A DNA stretch of 64,000 nt from the NCBI GenBank assembly GCA_016780065.1, contig JADHML010000001.1, positions 1-64,000 on the forward strand, written 5' to 3'. Of this stretch, positions 45,040-54,626 are shown piece by piece. Each line of letters begins with the position of its first letter. Position 1 is the stretch's first letter. The stretch comes from Flavobacteriaceae bacterium. GTDB taxonomy: Bacteria; Bacteroidota; Bacteroidia; Flavobacteriales; Flavobacteriaceae. The position numbers and the translations under genes are program-made. The notes under the pieces are model-generated. The model saw nothing but the letters and a program-made list of their open reading frames with translations. It made no database searches and had not been told where the DNA came from.

Positions 45040-45797
45040 GTGTTGAGTTTTTGGATATGATGGTGTGCAGTGAGGTCAAACTGTGTTGGCACGACAGACA
45101 CATAACCGTTGTCCAAAGCCCACTGGTCGGTGTCTTCGCCCTTGTCATCGTTAATAAATTCACCTGTTAGCCAGTAGTACTCTTTCCCTTGAGGGTCTTT
45201 CCGCTTGTCAAATTCTTCAATCCAGTAAGCTTTAGCTTGACGACATATTTTTACACCCTTGATGTCGCTTTTGGGTTTTTTTGGGAAGTTGACATTTAAA
45301 ACCACACCTTCGGGGATTCCGTGGCTCAGTGCGTTTCGCACAATCTCTTCCACATAGGAGGTGATTTGATCAAAATCTGCATCCCATCGATAGTCAAGTA
45401 GGGAAAACCCGATCGCAGGGATGCCTTCTATGCCAGCCTCTATGGCGCCGCTCATAGTACCTGAGTAGATGACATTGATGGCTGCATTGGATCCGTGATT
45501 GATACCTGAAACACAAAGGTCTGGCTTTCTGTCAAGAAGCTCGTGAACCCCAAGTTTTACACAGTCCGCTGGAGTTCCAGAACAAGCGTATTCTTTTTGA
45601 GGACCTCCGTCTAAATCTACTTTGGTACATCGTAGAGTGCTATTGATGGTAATTGCATGTCCCATACCGGACTGAGGACTGTCGGGAGCGACAACCACAA
45701 CTTCACCTATAGTGTTCATTACTTTGATCAGCGTTCGAAGCCCTGGTGCGCTGATGCCATCATCATTGGTCACCAATATCAAAGGTTTGTTTTTCAT
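45018..45797 (-). CDS. surE: 5'/3'-nucleotidase SurE
   Basis: This 259-residue metal-dependent nucleotidase acts on nucleoside monophosphates and is linked to stationary-phase survival. The metal site is in LVTNDDGISAPGL (Asp-Asp) and SGINHGSNAAINVIYSGT, with SPQSGMGHAIT between. I use the ATG at 45797. The longer frame begins at 45830, upstream of a good promoter (TACTTTTG at 45820-45813). It is the first gene of a minus-strand operon running to comEC and is divergent from prc. Confidence 0.95.
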   Translation of the reverse strand: MKNKPLILVTNDDGISAPGLRTLIKVMNTIGEVVVVAPDSPQSGMGHAITINSTLRCTKVDLDGGPQKEYACSGTPADCVKLGVHELLDRKPDLCVSGINHGSNAAINVIYSGTMSGAIEAGIEGIPAIGFSLLDYRWDADFDQITSYVEEIVRNALSHGIPEGVVLNVNFPKKPKSDIKGVKICRQAKAYWIEEFDKRKDPQGKEYYWLTGEFINDDKGEDTDQWALDNGYVSVVPTQFDLTAHHHIQKLNTWSFSDD

Positions 45798-45812
45798 GGC
45801 CTGATATTTGTA

Positions 45813-45840
45813 CAAAAGTAAAGAATTCAAAATGCATCAA
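45813..45840 (-). promoter_or_regulatory. Promoter of the surE-lpxB-comEC operon
   Basis: TACTTTTG (45820-45813, minus strand) matches TAnnTTTG. A TTG lies 17 nt upstream on the same strand (near 45840-45838), within the accepted spacer range. The start would fall about 10 nt before the surE ATG. Confidence 0.65.
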
Positions 45841-45905
45841 TACCTTCTAGACTGTTAGTAATTAATACTTATATTTATGCACCTACAATTTAGTTTATAA
45901 AAAAA

Positions 45906-48041
45906 ATGAAAAAGAACGCCTCTATCACAATTGTTGTGGCTGCTGTTGGCCTGTTTATGTGGTCTGCTTTAGCTACCCCTTTTTCCAAAACTTTTAACAA
46001 TCCAGATAAAGATCGACTGCTGATTGAGTTGATTTCTTATGTCTTAAATAGAGGTCACTTTGATGCTAAAACCCTGAATGACGAACTTTCAGAGCAAGTT
46101 TTTCACGAATACTTAGATGCTATTGATGGTCAGAAACGCTTCTTTTTACAGAGTGATTTCAAAGAGTTTGAAAGATACAAGTACCGCCTTGATGATCAGT
46201 TAAAAAACATAGAAATTGATTTTTTCAAACGCACTTTTGAACGCCTTACCCAGCGTATGCAAGAAGTAGAAGAGATGTTCCCAAGTCTTTTAGAGCGACC
46301 GTTTGTTTTTGATAAAGACGAAGTTGTAGATCTGAATTACCAGGAGCAATCCTTTCCATCTACTCTTACCCAACGCCGAGAAAAATGGCGTCAACAGCTC
46401 AAGTTGTCTACTTTGAGTATTTTGTATGATAAAATTAAAGAGGACGAAAAAAAGGCTGATCAAGATGCTTCGTACATTCCCAAAACTTTTGAAGACCTTG
46501 AAGAAGAATCACGAGCAGTGACCCGCAATAACATGGAAAACTTCTTTGATATTATGGACGATCTGGAGCGAAAAGACTGGTTTGCTTCTTATCTCAATGC
46601 ATTTGTTTTGCAGTTTGACCCTCATACCAATTATTACGCTCCTGAGGACAAAGACCGATTTGACATGAGCATGTCAGGTAAGTTTGAAGGGATAGGTGCT
46701 CGGTTGTCAAAGCGAGATCAATCTATCAAGATTGTCGATATCATCACAGGAGGCCCCGTTTGGCGTGACCAACTCTTAGAAGTTGGTGACGAGATACAAC
46801 TGGTACGTCAAGAAGAAGGAACGGCTGTAGACATTCGAGGCATGCGCCTTGATGATGCCATCAAGCTAATCAAAGGTCCCAAAGGATCGACGGTTTACTT
46901 GACCATCAAAAAAGTAGAAGGTACCGTCGAGGTAATCCCTGTGGTGCGTGATGTAGTGGTGTTAGAGGAGACCTATGTAAGATCCTCTGTGATAAACAAA
47001 TCAGGAAAGAAATATGGTCTGATTCATTTGCCAAAGTTTTATATAGACTTCAAAGATTACAAGGAGCGCAATGCTGCACAAGACGTTAGCAAAGAGATCG
47101 CTAAACTAAAATCAGCAGGGGTACAAGGAATTGTCATGGACTTGCGTTTTAATGGCGGGGGCTCTTTGCAAACGGTTGTTGATATGGCAGGTTTGTTTAT
47201 TGATAAAGGCCCAATCGTACAGGTTAAATCTACAGGAAACAGGAAAGAAGTGCTTTCTGACCGAGACGAACAAATATTGTGGGAGGGTCCATTAGTGGTT
47301 TTGGTCAATGAATTATCTGCTTCCGCTTCAGAGATTCTTGCAGCAGCTCTTCAAGATTACAAGCGCGCTGTTGTATTGGGGAGTAAACAAACTTTTGGCA
47401 AAGGAACTGTTCAAAATGTTGTGGATCTCAATCGATTTATTTCAAACAGCACTTATGGGAATTTAGGCGCTTTAAAATTAACTACCGATAAATTCTATCG
47501 CATTAATGGAGGTTCAACCCAATTGGAAGGAGTCAAGAGTGATGTAATTGCTCCCGATCGTTATTCATATGTTGAAGTTGGAGAGAAAGATGAAGACAAC
47601 CCTCTGTCATGGGATCAAATCGCTCCGGCTAATTTTAGCGCATGGAAAGGCTATTTGAATTATGAAGAAGTTATTGAAGAAAGTCAAAAAAGGGTTGATG
47701 AAAATCCTATTTTTCAATTGATAGACCAGGACGCTCAGTGGGTAAGAGAAAGACAAGAAGATTATTTGGTTTCTTTAAACTACGATATGTATGCTTCAGA
47801 AATTGCAACTGACAAATCTTATGCCGAGCGTTTTGATCCGATTAAAGACTATAAAAATCAGTTGAGTTTTACAGTATTGCCCGATGAGCTTTCAAAAATG
47901 TCAAACGATGAAGTGTTTAGTGAGAAAAGAGAACGCTGGTTTGAAAGCCTTTCTGCGGACATGTATGTTGAGGAGGCAGTGTTGATTCTTGAAGACTTAA
48001 AACCTGGTTTTATCTCCAAAAAACCACTTGCTAAAAAATAA
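45906..48041 (+). CDS. prc: Carboxy-terminal processing protease (Tsp/Prc, S41)
   Basis: This 711-residue periplasmic protease has an N-terminal signal or anchor (about 8-24). A tail-specific-protease N-terminal domain follows, then a PDZ domain (about 250-330, GIGARLSKRDQSIKIVDI), and the S41 catalytic core. The catalytic Ser is in LVNELSASASEILA (about residue 470) and the catalytic Lys in GSKQTFGKGTVQ (about 490-497). The C-terminal DUF3340-like region continues to the end. It degrades or trims envelope proteins from their C-termini. The start lies 108 nt from divergent surE. The ABC permease gene follows after 11 nt. Confidence 0.95.
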   Translation: MKKNASITIVVAAVGLFMWSALATPFSKTFNNPDKDRLLIELISYVLNRGHFDAKTLNDELSEQVFHEYLDAIDGQKRFFLQSDFKEFERYKYRLDDQLKNIEIDFFKRTFERLTQRMQEVEEMFPSLLERPFVFDKDEVVDLNYQEQSFPSTLTQRREKWRQQLKLSTLSILYDKIKEDEKKADQDASYIPKTFEDLEEESRAVTRNNMENFFDIMDDLERKDWFASYLNAFVLQFDPHTNYYAPEDKDRFDMSMSGKFEGIGARLSKRDQSIKIVDIITGGPVWRDQLLEVGDEIQLVRQEEGTAVDIRGMRLDDAIKLIKGPKGSTVYLTIKKVEGTVEVIPVVRDVVVLEETYVRSSVINKSGKKYGLIHLPKFYIDFKDYKERNAAQDVSKEIAKLKSAGVQGIVMDLRFNGGGSLQTVVDMAGLFIDKGPIVQVKSTGNRKEVLSDRDEQILWEGPLVVLVNELSASASEILAAALQDYKRAVVLGSKQTFGKGTVQNVVDLNRFISNSTYGNLGALKLTTDKFYRINGGSTQLEGVKSDVIAPDRYSYVEVGEKDEDNPLSWDQIAPANFSAWKGYLNYEEVIEESQKRVDENPIFQLIDQDAQWVRERQEDYLVSLNYDMYASEIATDKSYAERFDPIKDYKNQLSFTVLPDELSKMSNDEVFSEKRERWFESLSADMYVEEAVLILEDLKPGFISKKPLAKK

Positions 48042-48052
48042 AACTCTCTAGA

Positions 48053-49141
48053 TTGGATCGAACAACCCACCCAAAACGATTGATGCGGAATATTGGAGGG
48101 GTCTTTGCTTTGGGTTATATAGGTTTGTGTTTTTTTGTAGCCCTTTTTGCTTATATGTTGGCCAGTGATGGCTCGAAAAACGCCAATCAAATGCACTTGT
48201 CGTTGCATTCTCAATCCCCTGGTTTTCAGGTTCAAATGTTGCATATACCGAGTGAGCTTCCGAGTGTTTCTTTTTTTGAAAAACTTTTTTTTGGGGATCC
48301 AAATCTCGGTACATATTACCCGATTTCGAACTATCGTTTAGAAGCTGAAGGTGTTTATATCGAACACTTTAACTTTGATGCGCCTGGTAAGAAAGAATTG
48401 ATACCATATGAAAGGTTTGTTGAAGTGGATCGGCCACAAACCATAGAGACCACGTATGTCGTCACAAAAAAATTTTTATTAGGTACGGATCTATTTGGTC
48501 GTGATATTTTGAGTCGGCTACTGGTCGGCACACGGATTTCTTTATCAATCGGCTTAATTGCGGTTTTTATTTCTCTGTTAGTGGGGGTTTTGTTGGGTAG
48601 CTTGGGAGGTTACTTTGGTGGTAATGTAGATCGTTTGATAATGTGGTTGATCAATGTGACCTGGTCGATACCCACTCTGTTATTGGTTATTGCCATTTCG
48701 GTTGCTCTAGGCAAAGGGTTTTGGCAAGTATTTATTGCTGTAGGTTTAACGATGTGGGTGGAGGTGGCTCGTATTGTACGTGGACAAGTAATCAGCCTAA
48801 AAAACAGAGAATTTGTTAAAGCAGCTCAAACATTGGGCTTTTCCTCTTTTCGAATCATTAGTAAACACATCCTGCCCAACGCTTTCGGCCCACTGGTTGT
48901 GATTACTGCCGCTAATTTTGCCGCAGCCATTCTAATAGAAAGCGGTTTGAGTTTTTTAGGAATTGGTGCGCAACCACCTGTTCCAACTTGGGGAACGATG
49001 ATTAAAGATCATTATCCGTTTTTACTTACCGGTAAACCCTTTATGGCCCTTGCGCCAGGATTGGCCATTATGCTTTTGGTAAGTTCTTTTATGGTGTTGG
49101 GTAACGCTTTACGTGACATCTATGATCCGCAATTGAGTTAA
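48053..49141 (+). CDS. ABC transporter permease, DppC/OppC type
   Basis: The protein has 362 residues. After the first span (about 14-38) there is a long extracytoplasmic insert (about 40-145), then five membrane segments. The EAA loop (EFVKAAQTLGFSSFRIISKH, then ILPNAFGPL) contacts the ATPase. It belongs to dipeptide/oligopeptide importers. No partner permease, ATPase or binding protein is nearby, so these must be encoded elsewhere. The start is TTG at 48053; an ATG at 48083 (MRNIGGVF) is a credible alternative. It is probably co-transcribed with prc and converges with rodA (2-nt gap). Confidence 0.88.
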   Translation: MDRTTHPKRLMRNIGGVFALGYIGLCFFVALFAYMLASDGSKNANQMHLSLHSQSPGFQVQMLHIPSELPSVSFFEKLFFGDPNLGTYYPISNYRLEAEGVYIEHFNFDAPGKKELIPYERFVEVDRPQTIETTYVVTKKFLLGTDLFGRDILSRLLVGTRISLSIGLIAVFISLLVGVLLGSLGGYFGGNVDRLIMWLINVTWSIPTLLLVIAISVALGKGFWQVFIAVGLTMWVEVARIVRGQVISLKNREFVKAAQTLGFSSFRIISKHILPNAFGPLVVITAANFAAAILIESGLSFLGIGAQPPVPTWGTMIKDHYPFLLTGKPFMALAPGLAIMLLVSSFMVLGNALRDIYDPQLS

Positions 49142-49143
49142 GA

Positions 49144-50403
49144 TTACCACTCATTTATACGGTTTGCGTCTAACCGCAAATAAATACCTATCAACAAACT
49201 AAATGCCAGTAAATGAGACCCTCCATAGCTCACATATGGCAATGGGATACCGATAGTAGGCACCAATCCCAAAACCATACCTAGATTTACTGCAAAGTGT
49301 GTTAGGATTAATACAACGACGGCATAACAATATATTCTACTAAAATCATTTTTCTGACGGCCAGCATGATGCAATACTCTGTGCAAAAGACTCACAAAAA
49401 GTACAATCACAATAAAACTTCCCAAAAACCCCCATTCTTCTCCAATGGTAGTAAATATATAGTCTGTTTGTTGTTCGGGTACAAAGTCACCCTTTGTTTG
49501 GGTTCCTTCTAGAAATCCCTTCCCAGTAAATCTTCCAGAACCGATAGCAATTTGGGATTGGTTTATGTTGTAGCCAATTCCTTGGGTGTCGACTTCTTTG
49601 CCTAAGACAATGTTAAAACGGTCACGGTGTCTTTGCTCAAAAACATTTTCAAAAATGTAGTTTACCGATTGAGCAAAACCGATGCCTATAAAAATAACAG
49701 CAAGCGCAGGCATTAACACTTTTCTTCTTCTTTTATTCAGAAATACCACCATAAAAATAAGAGCCACAGCCATCAAGCCGTAGGTGATTACTTTGACCCC
49801 TAACAAGAGTGTGAGCACAAATAAAAAAACAAGCCCAAAAAATGACCATAGATAAAATGAGGGCATTCCCTCAGCGTGAAGTACCAAGAAAAAGCTTAAA
49901 AACACCAATGCACTTCCTGGGTCTGGCTGGGGTAAAATAAGAACTACAGGCAGTAATATTAAAATCAGTGCCGTACGGCGATGTTTAAGTTTTTTTAAAT
50001 CAGTATTTATCTCGCTTATGTGTTTGGTAATTGCAAGTGCGGTAACCACTTTAGCAAATTCAGCAGGTTGAAAACTAAACCCACCCAAACTGTACCATGA
50101 GCGCGCACCAGAAACCTCTGTTCCAAACAAAAACAAACCGAGTAATAAGCCAACAATTCCAAGATAAGCAACACTCGAAAAGCGTTCGAATATTTTAACG
50201 GAACTAAATTGTAAGAATAGAATTAACATCAAGCTTATTCCAGCAAAAAACAACTGTTTTCCAAAAGCATGTCGAAGTGAAAACATATTGATCTCTGGGT
50301 TGTGTCTGGTAGAGTAAATGTTTATCAGTCCTATTGTCACCAATCCCATGTAGAGCAATAGTGTCACCCAATCGAACTTTAAAAGGTATTTATTACTATT
50401 CAT
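49144..50403 (-). CDS. rodA: Rod-shape SEDS peptidoglycan polymerase RodA
   Basis: The protein has 419 residues from the ATG at 50403 (MNSNKYLLKFDW), with about ten membrane spans. SEDS features are GARSWYSLGGFSFQPAEFAK, LPQPDPGSALV, GSGRFTGKGFLEGTQTKGDF, FTTIGEEWGFLG and GIPLPYVSYGGSHLL. It polymerises glycan strands together with the class B PBP encoded directly upstream. The start overlaps the mrdA stop by 8 nt; a longer in-frame start lies inside mrdA and is less likely. It is the last gene of the mre operon. Confidence 0.96.
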   Translation of the reverse strand: MNSNKYLLKFDWVTLLLYMGLVTIGLINIYSTRHNPEINMFSLRHAFGKQLFFAGISLMLILFLQFSSVKIFERFSSVAYLGIVGLLLGLFLFGTEVSGARSWYSLGGFSFQPAEFAKVVTALAITKHISEINTDLKKLKHRRTALILILLPVVLILPQPDPGSALVFLSFFLVLHAEGMPSFYLWSFFGLVFLFVLTLLLGVKVITYGLMAVALIFMVVFLNKRRRKVLMPALAVIFIGIGFAQSVNYIFENVFEQRHRDRFNIVLGKEVDTQGIGYNINQSQIAIGSGRFTGKGFLEGTQTKGDFVPEQQTDYIFTTIGEEWGFLGSFIVIVLFVSLLHRVLHHAGRQKNDFSRIYCYAVVVLILTHFAVNLGMVLGLVPTIGIPLPYVSYGGSHLLAFSLLIGIYLRLDANRINEW

Positions 50404-52258
50404 TGATCTCAAAAGGTTCTCCCGAAATGGGTTTTGCATATTCTTCTAATAGACTGCCTTCAAGCATTCTTTTCTCAAGATAGGTCCGCCTTACGGTTCC
50501 TGTTAAATGTTTTTCAATAACAAGGCTGGCGATGGGTGCAGCCCATCGGCTTCCCCAATATCCATTTTCCACAAACACCATCACTGCAATTTTTGGTTTT
50601 TCTCTAGGAGCAAAGGCCACAAACATGGAGTGATCTGTAAGCTGTGTTCGCACTCCATCAATTTTTGTAAAGTTCTCTACCGTACCTGTTTTGCCACAGA
50701 CTTCGATGCCTGGTATGCGTGCGTTACGTGCTGTGCCCCATTTAACCACATTAGACATCCCTTCAATTACGGGTTCAAAGTGTATCAAATCTATACTTGT
50801 GTGTTTCCGTTCTCTAAATGTAACGTCAATGGTGTCTTTTGAAATTTCTTTGATGAAGTGGGGAGTAATGTAGGAACCTCGATTGGCAATCGCAGCAGTC
50901 ATGTTTGCTAATTGGATGGGTGTGGTCAGTACCTCACCTTGTCCGATGGCGTTTGAAACTGAGGTGGCACCCCGCCAACGCTGGTTTGGATACCAATAGT
51001 TGTAGTATGCCGCATCGGGAATGAAGCCCTTTTGACCTGTCGGATGATCATACCCCAAATAATTTCCCAGTCCAAAGCTTTTTATATGCTCACTCCACGC
51101 ATCCATTCCTTGTTGTGAGGTTTCATAACTATCGATTGTTTTTCTGTATATGTTTGAAAAATAAGTGTTACAAGAATTATAGATGCCACTGTTAAGCCTG
51201 TTAAACGAACCCAGTTCACAATGACATTTCATAAACTGACTTCTTCCATAAAAATGACCGGCATTGCAGGTATAGCCAGTGCGGGGGCTGACGGCTTTTT
51301 CTTGAAGAGCTACCAAAGCATTGAGCAGCTTGAATGGAGACCCTGGAGGGTATTGCCCTTGAAGACCTCTGTCAAAAAGGGGTCGATTGATTGTATCGTT
51401 TTTAAGCATTCGGAAGTGTTCCGAACGTTCTCTGCCGACCAAAAAATCAGGATCGTAGTTGGGAACACTGACATTGACCAAAATTTCACCTGTCTCTGGT
51501 TCAATGGCGACAATCCCCCCTCTTTTATTTTTTAATAAAGACTCCCCGTATTCTTGAAGAGCTATGTCGATCGTTAGGTGGATGTCCTTGGCAGGATCGG
51601 GAAGGGTGTCCAGACTGCCATCTTTGTAGGGCCCCATAATTCTGTTAAACTTATCTCTTTGTAAATAACGAACCCCTTTTTGTCCACGAAGTTTTTTTTC
51701 GTAGGTTTTTTCTATCCCTTGGCGTCCAATGAGTTCCCCCGATTGGTAATATGAATCTTGACGAATGTCAGCGTTGTTAACCTCACTGATGTACCCTAAA
51801 ACATTAGCGGCAGATTGGGTGTTGTATTTTCGGATGGATCTTTTTTGGATATAGAATCCCGGAAATTTCCACATCTTTTCCTGTAGTTTGGCATAATCTT
51901 GTTTGGAAACTTGAGCAACGAAAACAGATGGAATCCGAGTAGAGTAGTTACGGGCTTTATTGAGTTGAGACAAGTAGTGGTCTTTGTCAATTTTTAACAA
52001 CTCACAAAACCCCAAGGTGTCATGGGTTCGAACACGTCGTGGAATCACCATAACATCATATGCAGCTTGATTGCCAACAAGCAAACGTCCCTCACGATCA
52101 TAAATCAGGCCACGTTCGGGGTAAATATATTCTTTCAGAACTGAGTTTTGCAGTGATAAGTCTTCGTAGTTGGTGCTAACTACTTGCAAATAAAACAACC
52201 TTAAGGTAAAGACAATTGCTATCGAATAGAGTAGTAAATAAAACAGGCTTTTCCTCAT
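50396..52258 (-). CDS. mrdA: Penicillin-binding protein 2 (class B transpeptidase)
   Basis: The protein has 620 residues with one N-terminal membrane anchor (about 5-24), a PBP dimerisation domain and a transpeptidase domain. Active-site motifs are SPFK in YPPGSPFKLL (nucleophile Ser near residue 308), SCN in IYNSCNTYFSN, and KTG in VCGKTGTVEN. It cross-links lateral-wall peptidoglycan with RodA. The start overlaps the mreD stop by 4 nt. Confidence 0.96.
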   Translation of the reverse strand: MRKSLFYLLLYSIAIVFTLRLFYLQVVSTNYEDLSLQNSVLKEYIYPERGLIYDREGRLLVGNQAAYDVMVIPRRVRTHDTLGFCELLKIDKDHYLSQLNKARNYSTRIPSVFVAQVSKQDYAKLQEKMWKFPGFYIQKRSIRKYNTQSAANVLGYISEVNNADIRQDSYYQSGELIGRQGIEKTYEKKLRGQKGVRYLQRDKFNRIMGPYKDGSLDTLPDPAKDIHLTIDIALQEYGESLLKNKRGGIVAIEPETGEILVNVSVPNYDPDFLVGRERSEHFRMLKNDTINRPLFDRGLQGQYPPGSPFKLLNALVALQEKAVSPRTGYTCNAGHFYGRSQFMKCHCELGSFNRLNSGIYNSCNTYFSNIYRKTIDSYETSQQGMDAWSEHIKSFGLGNYLGYDHPTGQKGFIPDAAYYNYWYPNQRWRGATSVSNAIGQGEVLTTPIQLANMTAAIANRGSYITPHFIKEISKDTIDVTFRERKHTSIDLIHFEPVIEGMSNVVKWGTARNARIPGIEVCGKTGTVENFTKIDGVRTQLTDHSMFVAFAPREKPKIAVMVFVENGYWGSRWAAPIASLVIEKHLTGTVRRTYLEKRMLEGSLLEEYAKPISGEPFEINE

Positions 52259-52758
52259 TTTTTTGATACAAAAAAAAACATGAATATAGATACTACAGCG
52301 GCGGTCAATAGTCCGTTAAAAATCGTTTTTTGTAGAATCCAAACCCATCGATTCAGGCTAAAATCACTAAGCCCAAAGAGAACCAAATGATGTGTCATGA
52401 CTACCAATAAACAATAGATAAACCACTGCGCAAAAGGAATTTTCGAAAACTTGACCGCACTATAATCAGAGCTTATTCCAAAAACAGAGCGCAACACAAC
52501 GGGACGCAAAAATGCCGCACTTAAACATGCGCCCGCATGCATGCCTCCTGAAACACTTAACAAATCGATGGATAGACCATAAAGAAAAGCAACAACCAAA
52601 AACATTGTTTGACGTAAGTCGGTAGGATAAAGGACAATAAAAAGTAAAGAGACGTATGGGACGTAGTGTTGAGCTACTAACAGACGATCAAACAGCAAAC
52701 TTTGAGCTAATACCAACCCAACAAAAAGAGCGAACAAAGAAAAAACTCTATTATTCAT
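52255..52758 (-). CDS. mreD: Rod-shape-determining protein MreD
   Basis: This 167-residue integral membrane protein has about five spans and sits in the elongasome with MreC. Sequence conservation is low in this family, but PYVSLLFIVLYP, FLYGLSIDLLS and GMHAGACLSAAFLRP fit, and the position between mreC and mrdA is decisive. It overlaps mreC by 8 nt and mrdA by 4 nt. Confidence 0.92.
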   Translation of the reverse strand: MNNRVFSLFALFVGLVLAQSLLFDRLLVAQHYVPYVSLLFIVLYPTDLRQTMFLVVAFLYGLSIDLLSVSGGMHAGACLSAAFLRPVVLRSVFGISSDYSAVKFSKIPFAQWFIYCLLVVMTHHLVLFGLSDFSLNRWVWILQKTIFNGLLTAAVVSIFMFFFVSKK

Positions 52759-53551
52759 TGGAGAGATTTTGAAAGGAATTTATTTCTAAGCGATCTGGAT
52801 TTTCTATTACATAAATCACCCCTAAATTGGTCATGTCTTGAAACAAATCCACTTCGATTTCATAGAAATTTGTCAATGGTTTTCGGCTATAATTTTGTAT
52901 CGTCCCAATAGGTATTCCAGCAGGAAATATGGTAGACATTCCTCCGGTGGTAACAGTATCACCTATCTGAATCGGCGCAGTATTCGGAACATCGACGAGG
53001 TTGACTTGTGTTGCACTTCCTCCGGTCCACTTTAAACTGCCAAAGTGATTGCTTTTAAGAAGTTTGGCATTGACCTGCAGATCTTTATTGAGCACAGACA
53101 TCACCTGTGCATATCGAGGGGTGGTGTGCCTGACCACTCCTACAATTCCTTTGGCACTTACCACACCCATTTCAGGGCGTATTCCATGATTTTCTCCAAT
53201 GTTAATGGTTAAGTAGTTGTAGTCTAACATAAAACTATTTCGGAGCACTCTTGCGACACCCACCTTGTAGGGGATGAGTTGGTTGTCATCGGTTTGTTTT
53301 TTTTGTAATAATTCTGTCAGTAAAAGCTCGTTTTCTTCTGAAAGTCGTTGGTTGTCTTTGGCAAGATTGATGTAATGTCCAAAGGCGCTTGAGCTTTGGT
53401 GCATCCAACTGCCGATCCCTGTACTCCACTTAGAAAAGACTTCTCTATGGTATGCGCTTGATTTTGAAGTTAATAGCAACGAAAACAAAAACAATACTGA
53501 AAAGACCAATACATTTCGAAATTTTATGATGGCGTTAATCAGCTGCTGCAT
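52751..53551 (-). CDS. mreC: Rod-shape-determining protein MreC
   Basis: The protein has 266 residues with one N-terminal span (about 12-27) and a coiled-coil (about 58-90, INLAKDNQRLSEENELLLTE). The periplasmic MreC beta-domains contain INIGENHGIRPEMGVVSAKG and GDTVTTGGMSTIFPAGIPIG. It bridges cytoplasmic MreB with periplasmic wall enzymes. It lies 10 nt after mreB. Confidence 0.95.
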   Translation of the reverse strand: MQQLINAIIKFRNVLVFSVLFLFSLLLTSKSSAYHREVFSKWSTGIGSWMHQSSSAFGHYINLAKDNQRLSEENELLLTELLQKKQTDDNQLIPYKVGVARVLRNSFMLDYNYLTINIGENHGIRPEMGVVSAKGIVGVVRHTTPRYAQVMSVLNKDLQVNAKLLKSNHFGSLKWTGGSATQVNLVDVPNTAPIQIGDTVTTGGMSTIFPAGIPIGTIQNYSRKPLTNFYEIEVDLFQDMTNLGVIYVIENPDRLEINSFQNLSNE

Positions 53552-53561
53552 GGTTAATCAG

Positions 53562-54590
53562 CTATTTGACCAGTACACTTTTGTATTGCTCTATATTTTT
53601 TAGGGCGATACCTGTTCCACGAACAACTGCGCGAAGCGGATCTTCAGCAATAAATATAGGAAGGTCGGTTTTTTGAGAAAGACGTTTGTCTAGACCACGC
53701 AACATAGAGCCCCCACCCGCCAAATAAACACCTGTGTTATAAATATCTGCTGCAAGTTCAGGGGGAGTTTGAGATAAGGTTTCCATTACAGAATCTTCGA
53801 TTCTAATAATTGATTTGTCAAGAGCTTTGGCAATTTCACGATAAGAGATTACCGTTTCTTTAGGCTTTCCAGTAAGCAAATCTCTTCCTTGGACTGTCAT
53901 GTCTTCTGGAGGATTTTCGAGCTCTTCAAGGGCAGAACCAATCAAGATTTTAACTCGTTCAGCCGTACGCTCACCCACATATAAGTTGTGTTGGGTGCGC
54001 ATGTAGTAGATGATGTCGTTGGTAAATACATCTCCAGCAACTTTAACCGATTTGTCACAAACAATTCCAGACAAGGCAATGACTGCAATTTCGGTGGTTC
54101 CTCCCCCGATATCAATAATCATATTTCCTTTGGGTTGCATAATGTTAACCCCGATTCCAATAGCTGCTGCCATGGGTTCGTGAATCAAATACACCTCTTT
54201 GCCATTGACTCTCTCGGCAGACTCTCTTACGGCACGCATTTCAACTTCTGTAATTCCTGAGGGAATACAAATCACCATACGAAGGGCTGGTGAAAAAAGA
54301 CGTTTTTTAAGAGTTGGAATATTTTTGATAAACATGCTGATCATTTGCTCAGATGCGTTAAAATCAGCAATTACACCATCTTTCAGAGGACGAATCGTTT
54401 TAATGTTTTCGTGGGTTTTCCCTTGCATCAAAGCAGCTTCTTGACCTACTGCAATGATTTTATTACTCCTGCGATCACGTGCCACAATAGAGGGGCTGTC
54501 GACCACTACTTTGTCATTATGAATGATTAAAGTGTTTGCCGTGCCTAAGTCGATGGCGATATCTTCCGTCAAAAAATCAAAAAACCCCAT
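53562..54590 (-). CDS. mreB: Actin-like rod-shape protein MreB
   Basis: This 342-residue cytoplasmic actin homologue organises wall synthesis along the cell body. Phosphate-1 motif IAIDLGTANTLI, phosphate-2 MIIDIGGGTTEIAVIAL and adenosine motif GVYLAGGGSMLRGLD are present, with the membrane-binding N-terminus MGFFDFLTED. It heads the mreBCD-mrdA-rodA group, 36 nt after purH. A 16-bp palindrome (CGTAT/ATACG, 54608-54623) lies in that gap. Confidence 0.97.
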   Translation of the reverse strand: MGFFDFLTEDIAIDLGTANTLIIHNDKVVVDSPSIVARDRRSNKIIAVGQEAALMQGKTHENIKTIRPLKDGVIADFNASEQMISMFIKNIPTLKKRLFSPALRMVICIPSGITEVEMRAVRESAERVNGKEVYLIHEPMAAAIGIGVNIMQPKGNMIIDIGGGTTEIAVIALSGIVCDKSVKVAGDVFTNDIIYYMRTQHNLYVGERTAERVKILIGSALEELENPPEDMTVQGRDLLTGKPKETVISYREIAKALDKSIIRIEDSVMETLSQTPPELAADIYNTGVYLAGGGSMLRGLDKRLSQKTDLPIFIAEDPLRAVVRGTGIALKNIEQYKSVLVK

Positions 54591-54626
54591 ATCTAAATCC
54601 CTATTAGCGTATGTAATTATACGAAA

